A stretch of DNA of 64,000 bases from Actinomadura graeca (GTDB taxonomy: Bacteria; Actinomycetota; Actinomycetes; Streptosporangiales; Streptosporangiaceae), in assembly GCF_019175365.1 (NCBI RefSeq), contig NZ_CP059572.1:62001-126000 (forward strand). Reading direction: 5' to 3'. The stretch's first letter is position 1. Each line of letters opens with the position of its first letter. The notes below the pieces were generated by a model that saw only the letters and a list, made by a program, of their open reading frames with translations, ran no database searches and had not been told where the DNA came from. Positions 16,381-25,847 of this stretch are shown here, piece after piece. Made by a program: the position numbers and the translations under genes.

Positions 16381-17706
16381 ATGGGCGGAGTCGTACGGGG
16401 CACGCTGGCGGCGGTGCTCCCCCTGGTCATGGCGGTGACGGCCGCGGGAACCGGCCACGCGGACCCGGCGCCGTCCGCGGCCGCGACATGGCGGCTGCTG
16501 GAATCCGAGTCGTTCGACGGGCCCGTGGACGACGGGAAGGCGCCGTGGGCGCCGGACGACGACGGGCCGTCAAGTCCCTACAACGTCGACATGTACGACA
16601 ACGATGGCGCGTACTTCGACACGGTCGGGGGACCGGCCTTCCGCGCTCAGCTTTCAAAGATGAGGATCTATCGCCGGTCGTTCGCGTTCGGACGGGGCGG
16701 TTGGCTCACCGCCGAGCTGGCCGCACGCGACGCCGACGGCGACGGCAGGCCCGATGCGCCTCCCGCGCTCACCTCCCGCGGGGGCGTCGCCCACCTGGAC
16801 GAGCCCGCCCACCAGGCCGGCGTCGTGATCCGCTCGACGCGGGCGCTTCCGGCCGAGTACCGGATCGAGATGACCCTTCGCGGCCTCGACTTCGGCGGAC
16901 GGCGCGGCGGATCCTGGGACTACCCGGACGGCCGGGTCAACGGCTATTCGCCCGGCGGCTGCAAGACCTCCTTCCCGTGGGCGGCGGGCGGCGACTTCTC
17001 CCTGCCCGAGTGCCGGTGGCCGGACGTCCGCACCGACGCCAACGGCTTCTACTACCTGTCGATCATGGACTACGCGCGGGTCGCGCCGCACGACAACGTG
17101 TTCGTCCACGCCCACCGCAAGGTCGCCATGGACGCCTACAACCGGTACAGGTACACCGGCACCGGCCTGAGGTACTGCGACCCGGCGACCGGGCGGTACG
17201 AGCCGTACGACGCCGGGACCGGAAACGGGGTGAACGCCCTCTTCATGACCGACGACCGGCGCTACCCGGCGATGCCCGGCACCGAGTACCTGATGCAGAG
17301 CGAGTGCGGGTTCGCCAAGGGCGGCGCAATAGTCTCGGCCGTCGACCTGAGGCCCGAGCTGCTGCCCGGGAAGCCCTACCGGTTCGCCGTCGAACGGCGT
17401 GACGGCGCCTACACGATGGAGATGTCGGGCGACTTCGCGCATGTGGGCGAGGCGACGTTCCGGTACACGCGGTCCTTCGTCCAGGACGGCGAGCCCATCT
17501 GGCACTACAACCGGACGCCCGGGGAGTACGACGGGCGGTTCGACGCCGACTGGACGTGGAAGGGCCCCGGCGGCACCCTCGTCGACCGCGGCACCTGGCC
17601 GGCCGGGTCCGCCTACCCCGACACCTTCATGATCGGGGACCCGCACGTGAACTTCTACGAGGGGAAGGCGCAGGTGGACGACATCCGCCTGTCCGTGCCG
17701 AGGTAG
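16381..17706 (+). CDS. Secreted protein of unknown function
   Basis: 441 aa with an N-terminal signal peptide (VRGTLAAVLPLVMAVTAAGTGHA, cleavage probably near AGTGHA-DP). The mature protein begins with SESFDGPVDDG and ends with QVDDIRLSVPR; together with many aromatic beta-strand-like segments this suggests a concanavalin/jelly-roll fold, as in secreted glycan-binding or glycan-cleaving proteins. I see no GH16 ExDxxE active site. There are six Cys, one pair in CKTSFPW...ECRW. The ATG at 16381 is chosen because AGGAGG lies 6 nt upstream; an ATG at 16333 would add 16 residues. It is divergent from the gntR-PTS operon across its operator, so it may release the sugar the PTS imports. Confidence 0.7.
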   Translation: MGGVVRGTLAAVLPLVMAVTAAGTGHADPAPSAAATWRLLESESFDGPVDDGKAPWAPDDDGPSSPYNVDMYDNDGAYFDTVGGPAFRAQLSKMRIYRRSFAFGRGGWLTAELAARDADGDGRPDAPPALTSRGGVAHLDEPAHQAGVVIRSTRALPAEYRIEMTLRGLDFGGRRGGSWDYPDGRVNGYSPGGCKTSFPWAAGGDFSLPECRWPDVRTDANGFYYLSIMDYARVAPHDNVFVHAHRKVAMDAYNRYRYTGTGLRYCDPATGRYEPYDAGTGNGVNALFMTDDRRYPAMPGTEYLMQSECGFAKGGAIVSAVDLRPELLPGKPYRFAVERRDGAYTMEMSGDFAHVGEATFRYTRSFVQDGEPIWHYNRTPGEYDGRFDADWTWKGPGGTLVDRGTWPAGSAYPDTFMIGDPHVNFYEGKAQVDDIRLSVPR

Positions 17707-17800
17707 CGATCCGGTCACGGGACACGGCACCGGCTGTGATTCTGTCGGAGGCAGCGGTTATCGTCCGTCAGAACGTTCCAAGCCACGCCGTGGGGGCACC

Positions 17801-18922
17801 GTGACGAAGACCGTTCCGGGCCGGCCGCCCGAGCCGTCCCTCACCGATCCGTGCGCCGAGCGGGAGCCGGCGGGCGAGCGCCTGCGCGACGCGGCGGGCA
17901 CGCCAGGCCCCGCGCTGGACGTCTTCCTGTCCGGCCAGGTGTTCATGGACATGATCTTCACCGGGCTGCCCGGGCTGCCGCCGCCCGGCACCGAGATCGT
18001 CACCGACGGGCTCGGGTCGGCGCCGGGCGGCATCGCCAACATCGCCGTCGCGATGAGCCGGCTCGGCCTGCGCGTCGGCCTCGCGGCCCCCTTCGGCGAC
18101 GACCTGTTCGGCGCCTACCTCTGGCGGACCCTCGCCGAGCAGGAGGGCGTCGACCTCGGCCTGTCCCGGCGGGTGCCGGGCTGGTCGACGCCCGTCACGG
18201 TGTCGCTGGCCTACGACTCCGACCGCAGCATGGTCACCTACGCCCGTCCCGTCCCCGCGCAGCCGGACGGGCTGGCCGGCGCCGCGCCCCCCGCCGCGCG
18301 GGCCTGCTTCGTCGACGTCGACCGGCCGGTGCCCGCGTGGGCCGCCGCGATGCGCGAGCGGGGCGCCCTGGTCTTCGCCGACCTCGGCTGGGACCCGACG
18401 GGCGCCTGGTCCGCCGAGGTGCTCGACCGCCTGGCGCACGTTGACGTGTTCCTGCCGAACGCCGCCGAGGCGATGGCCTACACCCGCACCGGCACGCCGG
18501 AGTCGGCCGCCGCCGCCCTGGCCGGGCGGGTGCCGGTGGTCGTGGTCAAGCGCGGCGGCGACGGCGCCATCGCCATCGACTCGGCGACGGGGGAGCGGGC
18601 CGAGACCGGCGCGCTGCCGGTGGAGGCCCTGGACGCCACCGGCGCGGGCGACGTGTTCGGCGCGGGCTTCGTGTTCGCGACCCTGGCGGGCCTCCCGCTC
18701 GCCGAGCGGCTCCGGTTCGCCAACCTGTGCGCCGGGCTGTCGGTGCGCCACCACAGCGGCTCGCTCGGCTCGCCCTGCTGGGGCGAGATCGCCGCGTTCG
18801 GCGAGTCGGGCGAGGTCCCCGAGCCGGTCCTGGCGGAGTACGCGTTCGTGGTGCCGTTCATCCCCGAGGCCGCGTCCGACACGGTCGTCCGCGCCGAGCC
18901 CACCCTGCGCAAGCCGGGGTAG
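17801..18922 (+). CDS. PfkB-family carbohydrate kinase
   Basis: 373 aa ribokinase-fold kinase. The N-terminal pattern GSAPGGIANIAVAMSRLG and the C-terminal active-site motif EALDATGAGDVFGAGFVFATL, with catalytic Asp in GAGD, are both intact. It phosphorylates a sugar or nucleoside with ATP in the cytoplasm. The N-terminus carries about 35 extra residues of low conservation. The GTG start at 17801 is the first in frame. The nearby PTS/SIS operon and the secreted protein hint at a shared sugar, but this is context only. Confidence 0.88.
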   Translation: MTKTVPGRPPEPSLTDPCAEREPAGERLRDAAGTPGPALDVFLSGQVFMDMIFTGLPGLPPPGTEIVTDGLGSAPGGIANIAVAMSRLGLRVGLAAPFGDDLFGAYLWRTLAEQEGVDLGLSRRVPGWSTPVTVSLAYDSDRSMVTYARPVPAQPDGLAGAAPPAARACFVDVDRPVPAWAAAMRERGALVFADLGWDPTGAWSAEVLDRLAHVDVFLPNAAEAMAYTRTGTPESAAAALAGRVPVVVVKRGGDGAIAIDSATGERAETGALPVEALDATGAGDVFGAGFVFATLAGLPLAERLRFANLCAGLSVRHHSGSLGSPCWGEIAAFGESGEVPEPVLAEYAFVVPFIPEAASDTVVRAEPTLRKPG

Positions 18923-18925
18923 GCG

Positions 18926-19867
18926 CTAGGCGGTGGCGGCCCCCGCCCGGTACTCCTGGGGGCTGATCCCGCGCTCGCGCTTGAAGGCCGCGCTGAGCGC
19001 GAACGCGTTGCCGTAGCCGACCTGCCGCGCCACCGCCTCCAGCGTCGCGTCGCTCTCGCGGAGGAGGTCGGCGGCCTGGGCGAGGCGGACGCCCGTCAGG
19101 TACGCCATCGGCGGCTCCCCGATCAGCTTCCCGAACCGCTGCGCGAGCGCGGCCCGGGAGACGCCGACCCTCGCGGCGAGGCCGGAGACCGTCCACGGGT
19201 GCGCCAGGTCGTCGTGCAGCAGCCGCAGCGCGGGGCCCACCACCGCGTCGCCGTGCGCCCGGTACCAGCCGGGCTTCTCCGCCTGCGGACGGGAGAACCA
19301 CGCGCGCAGCGCCGCGATGAGCAGCAGGTCGAGCAGCCGGTCGAGGACGACCTCCTGGCCCGGCTCGTCCTTGCCGATCTCCTCGCCGAGCAGCCCGACC
19401 AGCGGCGACCTCCAGGTGCCGCCGCGGACGACCGCCAGCGCGGGCAGCGCCGCGAGGAGCCGCTGCGTGACCGCGCCGCGCATCTGGTAGGTGCCGGTCA
19501 GCATGACCGCGGAGCCGTCCGGGTCGTTGCCCCAGGCCCGCACCCCGAGGTCCATCGCCTCCGACAGGCTCGTGCCGTCCGGTGTCGTGCAGCGCTGGCC
19601 GGGGACGATCACGATCTGCGGCTCGATCCGGGGCCCACTGGCGACCGTGTACGGCTCCGGCCCGCGGATGATCATCACGTCGCCGGGCCGGACGCGCTCG
19701 GGCGGGCCGCTGTCGGGGATCACCCACGCCTCATCGCGGACCATCGCGACCAGCGTCAGCGGCGCCTCGTCCTGGATCCGCATGGACCACGGCGGGTTGA
19801 GCGAGGAGCGCAGCATGAACGCCCCCCGCGCGCGCGGGCCGTCGAGCAGATCGGTCAGGGCGTCCAT
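18926..19867 (-). CDS. AraC-family regulator with N-terminal cupin domain
   Basis: 313 aa. An N-terminal cupin-like ligand domain (MVRDEAWVIPDSGPPERVRPGDVMIIRG) precedes two C-terminal helix-turn-helix units, with LAARVGVSRAALAQRFGKLIG and LEAVARQVGYGNAFALSAAFKRERGISPQEYR. Regulators of this type usually activate an adjacent oxidoreductase gene. It is divergent from the SDR/DUF1772 pair across a 98-nt gap, so those genes are the likely targets. Its stop lies 3 nt from the PfkB stop on the other strand. Confidence 0.9.
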   Translation of the reverse strand: MDALTDLLDGPRARGAFMLRSSLNPPWSMRIQDEAPLTLVAMVRDEAWVIPDSGPPERVRPGDVMIIRGPEPYTVASGPRIEPQIVIVPGQRCTTPDGTSLSEAMDLGVRAWGNDPDGSAVMLTGTYQMRGAVTQRLLAALPALAVVRGGTWRSPLVGLLGEEIGKDEPGQEVVLDRLLDLLLIAALRAWFSRPQAEKPGWYRAHGDAVVGPALRLLHDDLAHPWTVSGLAARVGVSRAALAQRFGKLIGEPPMAYLTGVRLAQAADLLRESDATLEAVARQVGYGNAFALSAAFKRERGISPQEYRAGAATA

Positions 19868-19965
19868 CCGCCCAGCGTAGACGGCGGCCCGGCGTGGACG
19901 CTCGCGTATGCGGCCGAGCTTCTCAACGATGGTCGCTGGAGCCGTCCGCCTGTTGACTCGAAGGC

Positions 19966-20829
19966 ATGACGGACATCAGCGAGAACAGCGCCCCGGAGGG
20001 CGGCCTGACCCTCGTCCTCGGCGGGACCGGCAAGACCGGCCGCCGGATCGTCGAGCGGCTGGAGGCCCTGGACGTCCCCGTCCGGATGGGCTCCCGGTCG
20101 GCGGACCCGGCCTTCGACTGGGAGGACGGGACGACCTGGGCGCCGGTCCTGCGGGACGTCGAGCGCGTCTACCTCAGCTACTACCCCGACCTCGCGGTCC
20201 CCGGCGCCGCGGACGCGATCCGCGCGTTCACCGCCGCGGCGGCGGGCGCCGGGGTCCGGCGGGTCGTCCTGCTCTCGGGGCGGGGCGAGGACGAGGCGCG
20301 GGCCTGCGAGCGGATCGTCGAGGGCTCGGGCCTGGAATGGACGATCGTCCGCTCCAGCTGGTTCGCGCAGAACTTCAGCGAGGACCACCTGCTGGAGCCC
20401 GTCCGGGCGGGCGAGGTCGCCCTGCCCGCCGGGAACGTGCCCGAGCCCTTCGTCCACCTCGACGACGTCGCCGACGTGGCCGTCGCGGCGCTCACCGGGG
20501 ACGGGCACGTCGGCGAGGTCTACGAGGTCACCGGGCCGCGGGCGCTCACCTTCGCCGAGGCGGTCGCCGAGATCGGCCGCGCGGCGGGGCGCGAGATCGC
20601 CTACGTCCCGGTCGCGGCGGAGGACTACGGCGCCGCCCTCGTCCGCCACGGGCTGCCCGCCGAGATCGCCGGGTTCCTGGTCTACCTGTTCACCACGGTC
20701 CTGGACGGCCGCAACACACCCACCACCGACGGCGTGCGGCGGGCCCTCGGGCGAGAGCCCCGGGACTTCGCCGACTACGCGCGCGAGACCGCCGCCAGCG
20801 GCATCTGGAAGGAATCGGACCACTCATGA
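19966..20829 (+). CDS. NmrA-like NAD(P)-binding oxidoreductase
   Basis: 287 aa atypical short-chain dehydrogenase. A Rossmann nucleotide loop VLGGTGKTGRRIVERLE follows a short N-terminal tail, and there is a conserved RSSWFAQNFSEDHLLEPV segment. The catalytic Tyr-x3-Lys is not evident, as in NmrA/NAD(P)H-azoreductase-like proteins, which bind a nucleotide and may act as redox sensors or quinone reductases. Its stop overlaps the start of the DUF1772 gene (ATGA). The pair is divergent from an AraC regulator, a common actinomycete arrangement. Confidence 0.85.
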   Translation: MTDISENSAPEGGLTLVLGGTGKTGRRIVERLEALDVPVRMGSRSADPAFDWEDGTTWAPVLRDVERVYLSYYPDLAVPGAADAIRAFTAAAAGAGVRRVVLLSGRGEDEARACERIVEGSGLEWTIVRSSWFAQNFSEDHLLEPVRAGEVALPAGNVPEPFVHLDDVADVAVAALTGDGHVGEVYEVTGPRALTFAEAVAEIGRAAGREIAYVPVAAEDYGAALVRHGLPAEIAGFLVYLFTTVLDGRNTPTTDGVRRALGREPRDFADYARETAASGIWKESDHS

Positions 20830-21329
20830 AGTTCTCCCTCACGGTCGCCTCGGCGGCCCTGTCGATCCTGATGGCCGCCGGGATGGCGGGCACGTTCTTC
20901 GGCTTCTCCACCGGCGTGATGCCGGGCCTGAACGCCGCCAGGCCGGCCTCGGCGATCAACGCGATGCAGGCCATCAATCAGAAGATCCAGAACCCCGTGT
21001 TCGTCGGGGCGTTCATCCTCCTGCCCGTCGTGGCGGTCGCCGCGGGGATCCTGCTGCTGACGCTCGGCCAGAAGTCCGCGGCGCTGCTGTTCTTCGCGGC
21101 GGCGGCCGTGTACTTCGCGGGCGCGCTGCTGCCGAGCTTCGCGGTGAACATCCCGATGAACACCGACCTCGACGCGGTCACGATCCCGTCCGGCGCCGCC
21201 GACGCCGCGAGGGTCTGGTCGGACTACTCCGGGCGCTGGACGGCCTGGAACACCGTCCGCGCCGTGTTCAGCTGGGCGAGCCTCCTGCTGATGACCGCCG
21301 GTGCCTACGCGTGGGGCAGGAACGGCTGA
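20826..21329 (+). CDS. DUF1772-family membrane protein
   Basis: 167 aa with four hydrophobic segments: an N-terminal MKFSLTVASAALSILMAAGMAGTFFGF helix, two central helices and a C-terminal one around FSWASLLLMTAGAYAWG. Conserved features are the INAMQAINQKIQNPVF stretch and a central NIPMN. Function is unknown. Translation is coupled to the preceding oxidoreductase by a 4-nt overlap, which supports joint function. Confidence 0.85.
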   Translation: MKFSLTVASAALSILMAAGMAGTFFGFSTGVMPGLNAARPASAINAMQAINQKIQNPVFVGAFILLPVVAVAAGILLLTLGQKSAALLFFAAAAVYFAGALLPSFAVNIPMNTDLDAVTIPSGAADAARVWSDYSGRWTAWNTVRAVFSWASLLLMTAGAYAWGRNG

Positions 21330-21346
21330 CCGTGCGGGGCCGGGCG

Positions 21347-22744
21347 TCACACGAGCAGCGGCGCCAGGCTCCGCGCGGCGAGGCCCACCCCGAGCGCCAC
21401 CACCAGCGACGCCGTCCCGACCGGCAGCAGGCGCGGCGCCACCATCGTCCGCAGCGACGGCAGCCGCCGCGCCAGCAGCCGGCCGGACCCGGTGACGAGC
21501 ACCCCGACCGACACGAGCATGACCGCCAGCCCCGCGCCGTAGGCGAGCACGAGCAGGACGCCGAACCAGGCGTGCCCGAGCGCGTGGGCGCCGAGCAGCA
21601 CGACGATGGCGGACGGGCTGGGCATCAGCCCCCCGGCGAACCCCACCAGGACCATCCCCCGTCTCTCACCCCGATTCCCATGCCCGTGCCCGTGCCCGTC
21701 CCCATGCCCGTGCCCGTGCCCATGTCCGTGCCCATGTCCGTGCTCGTGCCCATGGCCGTGGCCGCCTCCGCGAGCCCGGGTCAGGGCGCGTCTCAGGAGG
21801 GTGACGCCGGCCAGGGAGACGAGGAGCCCCGCCGCCGCGCCGAGCCAGGGGAAGACCCGCGGCGCGGCGACGGAGGATCCGGACGCGATGAGCAGCCCCA
21901 GTGCCAGCACACCGGCGGTGTGCGTGACGGTGACGGTCAGGCCGAGGGTGAGCACCTCGCGGCGCGACCGGCGGCCCTGCCCGGCGGCCTGCGCCGCCAT
22001 GATCGTCTTCCCGTGGCCGGGGGCCAGCGCGTGCGCCGCGCCGAGCACCATCGCGATGAGCAGTGCGAACAGGGCGAACCCGAGGTCCAGGTCGTGGCGG
22101 GCCACGAGCCCGGTGAAGGCCCGCGTGAGCCGGTCGGCGCCGCGCGGCAGCACCCGGTCCGCGGCGGCGCCGGGCGCGGGCGCGGCCAGCGGCGGGCCGC
22201 CCGCCCGCACCTCCGCGTTCGCCGTGCGCTGGTCGAGCGGGGACCCGAGGGTGTCCTGCGGATAGCGGGTGAGCCGCGCCGTCCGGGACTCGCGCGGGGC
22301 GTCCGACGAGGTCAGCGTCATCCGGTCGCCCGCCGCGGTCACCTCGTGCCACCCCGCCCGGTCCCCGGCGCCGGTGTCGCGGAAGCCGAGCCGGGCGCCG
22401 TCGAAGGGCGCGGTGATCGCGCACTCCAGCCGCAGCGTCCGCAGCCCCGCCTGCCCGGGCAGCGCGACCGCCGAGGACGAGCGGACCGCCGCCGCGACGG
22501 GCCGCCCGTCCGCGGTGATCCGGAACGCGGCGGCCGAGCGCGCGCATTCGCGCCCGGCCCATCCGCGCAGGTCGGCGCCGTCCTGGAGCACCTGCGCCGC
22601 CGGGATCTCCGCGAGGTCCTGGACGTGGTCGATCCGCAGCTCGTGCGGCGCCACGACGAGGCCGTCGTAGCGGTTGACCGAGAAGTTGCCGAGCGGGTGC
22701 GCCATGGACGCGGCGGCCCCGGCGGCCAGCACCAGCGCGATCAC
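21347..22744 (-). CDS. NicO/RcnA-family metal transporter with His-rich loop and N-terminal extracytoplasmic domain
   Basis: 465 aa. After a signal-like first helix comes a beta-rich domain of about 200 residues (HPLGNFSVNRYDGLVVAPHE). The NicO membrane domain follows, with AHALAPGHGKTIMAA, the metal-binding HxxxxGHGK type motif, and SPSAIVVLLGAHALG. Residues about 326-360 are an almost pure His-Gly repeat that should bind divalent metal. Family members export or import nickel or cobalt. The GTG start overlaps the TPR gene stop by 4 nt. It is the last gene of the ECF sigma-DUF4331-TPR-transporter group. Confidence 0.85.
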   Translation of the reverse strand: MIALVLAAGAAASMAHPLGNFSVNRYDGLVVAPHELRIDHVQDLAEIPAAQVLQDGADLRGWAGRECARSAAAFRITADGRPVAAAVRSSSAVALPGQAGLRTLRLECAITAPFDGARLGFRDTGAGDRAGWHEVTAAGDRMTLTSSDAPRESRTARLTRYPQDTLGSPLDQRTANAEVRAGGPPLAAPAPGAAADRVLPRGADRLTRAFTGLVARHDLDLGFALFALLIAMVLGAAHALAPGHGKTIMAAQAAGQGRRSRREVLTLGLTVTVTHTAGVLALGLLIASGSSVAAPRVFPWLGAAAGLLVSLAGVTLLRRALTRARGGGHGHGHEHGHGHGHGHGHGHGDGHGHGHGNRGERRGMVLVGFAGGLMPSPSAIVVLLGAHALGHAWFGVLLVLAYGAGLAVMLVSVGVLVTGSGRLLARRLPSLRTMVAPRLLPVGTASLVVALGVGLAARSLAPLLV

Positions 22745-24066
22745 TCGTCGCCCCCGAGGTCCGCCAGCGCCGCGCGGGCGCGGGGGGCATGGAGCGGGGA
22801 GAAGTGCGGGTTGAGGCGCAGCGCCTCGGCCAGGTCGCGCCGCGCGTCGGCGCGCCGCCCGAGGGAACGCTCGATCATGCCGCGGTGGTAGCGGAACGCG
22901 GCGTTGCGGTACCCGGTCGCCGCGGCCTCCTTGGCGTACCGGAGCGCCTCCTCGTCGCGGCCGTCGGCGTGCAGGGCCCACGCGAGGGCGTCGGCGACGT
23001 GGACGCTGTGGCGGCGCGCCCATTCGGCGCGCGCGGCGCGCAGGGCCGCCGCGTGGTCGCCGTGGTCGGTCTCGAACAGCGCTGTCTCCAGGTCGGGCGT
23101 GACCCCGTTGGCCTTGGCGAGGGCGCCCCACGCCGAGGCGACCGCGTACTGCTTGGCCGCCTCGTCGCGGCGCCCCGCGGCCTCGTGCAGCTCGCCGAGC
23201 CACGTCAGCCGCCCGGGCAGCGGCGACCGGCCGACCAGGGCCTGCTGGTCGCGCGTCGCGCCGGCCAGGTCGCCGGTCGCCGCGCGCACCCGCGCGCGCC
23301 CGTCCAGCGCGCCGAGGTCGGCGGGGTCGGCCTGCAGCGCCGCCGCGAACTCGCGGCCCGCGGCGGCGGTGTCACCGCGGTTCCAGGCCAGCTCGCCGAG
23401 CTGCGTCCGGACGTAGGCGACGTCGCCCTTGCCGGTGGCCGAGGACGCCGCGAGCTCCAGGATGCGCCGCGCCTCGCCCGTCCGGCCCTGGAGCTCCCGG
23501 ACGTAGGCGAGCCGCGTGAACACGGGGATGCCGGGCGCGGTCGCGTCGGCGTGCTCGGCGGCCTTCCGCGCGTCCTCGTAGCGGCCCAGCTCCACCAGCG
23601 CGTCCACCCGGACGGCCAGCGCGCGCGCCCCGTAGGCGTTGATGGCGAGGGCGCGGTCGGCCTCCGCCAGCGCCGTGGTGAAGTCGTGCCGCGCCGCGGC
23701 CAGCGCGGCGAGGCCCGTGTGGGCGGTGTCGTTGTCCCGCGGGCGCAGTCCCATCGACGTCTTCAGGGCGTCCGCAGCCTTCGGGTAGTAGGACGGGTCG
23801 GCGGTGAGCCGCGCCCGCTCCACGTAGGCCAGCCCGAGCGCCGCCCAGCCGGACGCGTCGCGCGGCTGGTCGCGCAGGTGGTGCTGCAGCCGGTCGAGCG
23901 ATCCGCTCAGCGCCGCCGCGGGGGCCTCGGCGGCGCCCGCGGCGAACGCGGCGTCGGAGGTGCGCGGCGGCCGCTCCACCCGGATGGTCGCGGCGAGCGT
24001 GAAACCGGTGATCATCGCCGCGATCAGGCCCGCCATCAGCAGGCGGCGTGCGAGTACGTGTCCCAT
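22741..24066 (-). CDS. Membrane-anchored tetratricopeptide repeat protein
   Basis: 441 aa. An N-terminal hydrophobic helix (RRLLMAGLIAAMITGFTLAATI) should anchor or export it. The rest is built of TPR-like helix pairs, for example WAALGLAYVERARL, AHTGLAALAAARHDFTTALAEADRAL and AALRAARAEWARRHSVHVADALAWALHADGRDEEAL. It has no enzymatic motif; TPR proteins act as protein-binding scaffolds. It lies between DUF4331 and the metal transporter, coupled to the latter by overlap. Confidence 0.85.
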   Translation of the reverse strand: MGHVLARRLLMAGLIAAMITGFTLAATIRVERPPRTSDAAFAAGAAEAPAAALSGSLDRLQHHLRDQPRDASGWAALGLAYVERARLTADPSYYPKAADALKTSMGLRPRDNDTAHTGLAALAAARHDFTTALAEADRALAINAYGARALAVRVDALVELGRYEDARKAAEHADATAPGIPVFTRLAYVRELQGRTGEARRILELAASSATGKGDVAYVRTQLGELAWNRGDTAAAGREFAAALQADPADLGALDGRARVRAATGDLAGATRDQQALVGRSPLPGRLTWLGELHEAAGRRDEAAKQYAVASAWGALAKANGVTPDLETALFETDHGDHAAALRAARAEWARRHSVHVADALAWALHADGRDEEALRYAKEAAATGYRNAAFRYHRGMIERSLGRRADARRDLAEALRLNPHFSPLHAPRARAALADLGGDE

Positions 24067-24175
24067 GGAAGTTCCCTCGTACGGGCGTGCGTCGTGGGGG
24101 CGGGCGGCCCGGCCGCGCCGGGGCAGGGGCGCGGCCGGACCGGGTTCGGGTGTCGCGGGGCGATGGGCCCGGGGC

Positions 24176-25678
24176 TCAGCGGATGGGGCCGCGCCTGCGC
24201 CGGAACCACAGGGCGCCGCCGCTGACGAGGAACGCCGCGCCCACGCCCAGGGCGAGGACGGGGACGAGCGGCATGCGCTCGGTGGTCGGCTCAGTGCTCG
24301 CCGCCGGCGTGGCCCTGAGGTTGGCGGCCCGCTTGCTCAGCGTCTCCTTGCGGTCGCCGCGCTGCACGGCGGAGCCGGACGTCGGGAGCGCGACGTAGGG
24401 GAACGCCTTCTCCAGCTTCACGTCGTTGGCGTCCACCATGTCGCCGAGGTCGTTCTTCTTGCCGAGCAGCTCGCCCTCGACGACCTGCAGCGAGATGTCG
24501 AGCACGTCGTCGCCGAGCCGGCGGCCGTTGGGGAAGCCGGCGTTGTCGCCGTCCAGCACGCCGAGGCGCTTGGGCTCGGCCGCGGGCGGGATCGAGGTGT
24601 TGAGCCGCATCAGCTCCGCCGGGCGGACCTTCGGCGGCTGGTTCAGCTTCGGCACGCCCGTCAGGAAGACCTGCACGAGGTCGTTGCGCGGGGCGGCCGG
24701 CGCCGCGATCTGGTAGATCCCCTCGATCAGCTTCGGCAGCTCCGGGTTCGTGACGTTCGGCAGGAACTGCGCGTCATGCCAGGGCGAGGAGGCGTTGAAC
24801 TTGTCCTTGTCCTTGATCGGGTTGACGACCTCGTTCACCAGCGGCATCCCCAGCCGCGACACCTGCACCCAGTCGCCGCCCGCGCTCTTGCGCTGCACCG
24901 TCGAGAACACGCCGACGATCGGCTGGCCATGGGCGATCAGCGCCTTGGTCGGGATCTGGAGCGCCACCGTCTGCACGTTGTAGCCGCGCAGCGTGTCGTT
25001 GCCGACCTCCTTGAGGTTCCCGCCGTACAGCAGGTCGAAGACGCGCAGGTCCAGGAAGAACGGGTCGTCGGCCTGCCCGGCGAACACCTGCGCGCCGCTC
25101 GACAGCGTCTTGACGGCCTGCTCGCGCAGCTTCCGGTAGTCGGGCATCGACGCCCGGCCGACGTTGGACGGCGCGACCGGCACGTCCGACGCCAGCCTCC
25201 GCGAGGCGACCGGTATGCCGTGCCTGCGGTGGATCAGCGTCAGGTCGTAGGTCTGCCGGAAGTTGAGGTTCGGGTCGGCGAGGCTCTTCACCGGCCCGGT
25301 GTTGTACAGGAACGTGTTCCGGTTCTGGAAGGAGTCCTTGAAGGAGAACCGGTAGGTGAACTCCGGCAGGGAGTCGCCGTCGTTGTCGACGTTGATGTCG
25401 TACCGCGCGTCGTTCGCGAACTTGAAGAAGTTGGGCCCTCCGGCCGGCTCCTCGAACGGCGAGAAGTTGGCCACCAGCGTCGTCGTGTCCGGCTTATCCG
25501 GGCTGACGAACGCGTAGACGTCGGTGTTGTCGTACTGCGGCTGTCCGGAGATGAGCGGTGCCTCGCGGTGACTGGACGCCGTCGCGGCACCCGGCCCGGA
25601 GCCGGACAGGGCCGCCGCCGCGAGTGCGGCGGCCGCCGTGAACAGCGCGGCGGCCTTGAGATGGAACGGTCGTGACAT
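24176..25678 (-). CDS. Secreted DUF4331 protein with C-terminal membrane anchor
   Basis: 500 aa. A signal peptide (AAALFTAAAALAAAALSGSGPGAATA) precedes the family's typical start SSHREAPLISGQPQYDNTDVYAFVSPD. The C-terminus has a Thr/Pro-rich spacer, a hydrophobic helix (PVLALGVGAAFLVSGGALWF) and a basic RRRRGPIR stop-transfer tail, so it should be displayed on the cell surface. DUF4331 has no established function. The ATG at 25678 is the one followed by the signal peptide. It is preceded by the ECF sigma gene and followed by the TPR gene. Confidence 0.88.
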   Translation of the reverse strand: MSRPFHLKAAALFTAAAALAAAALSGSGPGAATASSHREAPLISGQPQYDNTDVYAFVSPDKPDTTTLVANFSPFEEPAGGPNFFKFANDARYDINVDNDGDSLPEFTYRFSFKDSFQNRNTFLYNTGPVKSLADPNLNFRQTYDLTLIHRRHGIPVASRRLASDVPVAPSNVGRASMPDYRKLREQAVKTLSSGAQVFAGQADDPFFLDLRVFDLLYGGNLKEVGNDTLRGYNVQTVALQIPTKALIAHGQPIVGVFSTVQRKSAGGDWVQVSRLGMPLVNEVVNPIKDKDKFNASSPWHDAQFLPNVTNPELPKLIEGIYQIAAPAAPRNDLVQVFLTGVPKLNQPPKVRPAELMRLNTSIPPAAEPKRLGVLDGDNAGFPNGRRLGDDVLDISLQVVEGELLGKKNDLGDMVDANDVKLEKAFPYVALPTSGSAVQRGDRKETLSKRAANLRATPAASTEPTTERMPLVPVLALGVGAAFLVSGGALWFRRRRGPIR

Positions 25679-25847
25679 CGCTGGAACCTTCTCGCGAGCC
25701 AGGCGGTGCCTTCGACCGGCACCGCGGATGTCACGGCTTCGTCGCCCTCGCCCGCCGCGGATTGGGTCGTGACCGGAAGGGGTCAACATCCCGGCGGATT
25801 GAGCCTTGCGGGCGTCTCAGGCGTACGCGCGCGCCCGCGCACGGCGC

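Noticed and set aside
25679..25847. ECF-type promoter before the DUF4331 gene
   Set aside because: caatccgc occurs twice in the gap on the minus strand, but no convincing AAC/CGT-type -35/-10 pair with 15-17 nt spacing was seen.
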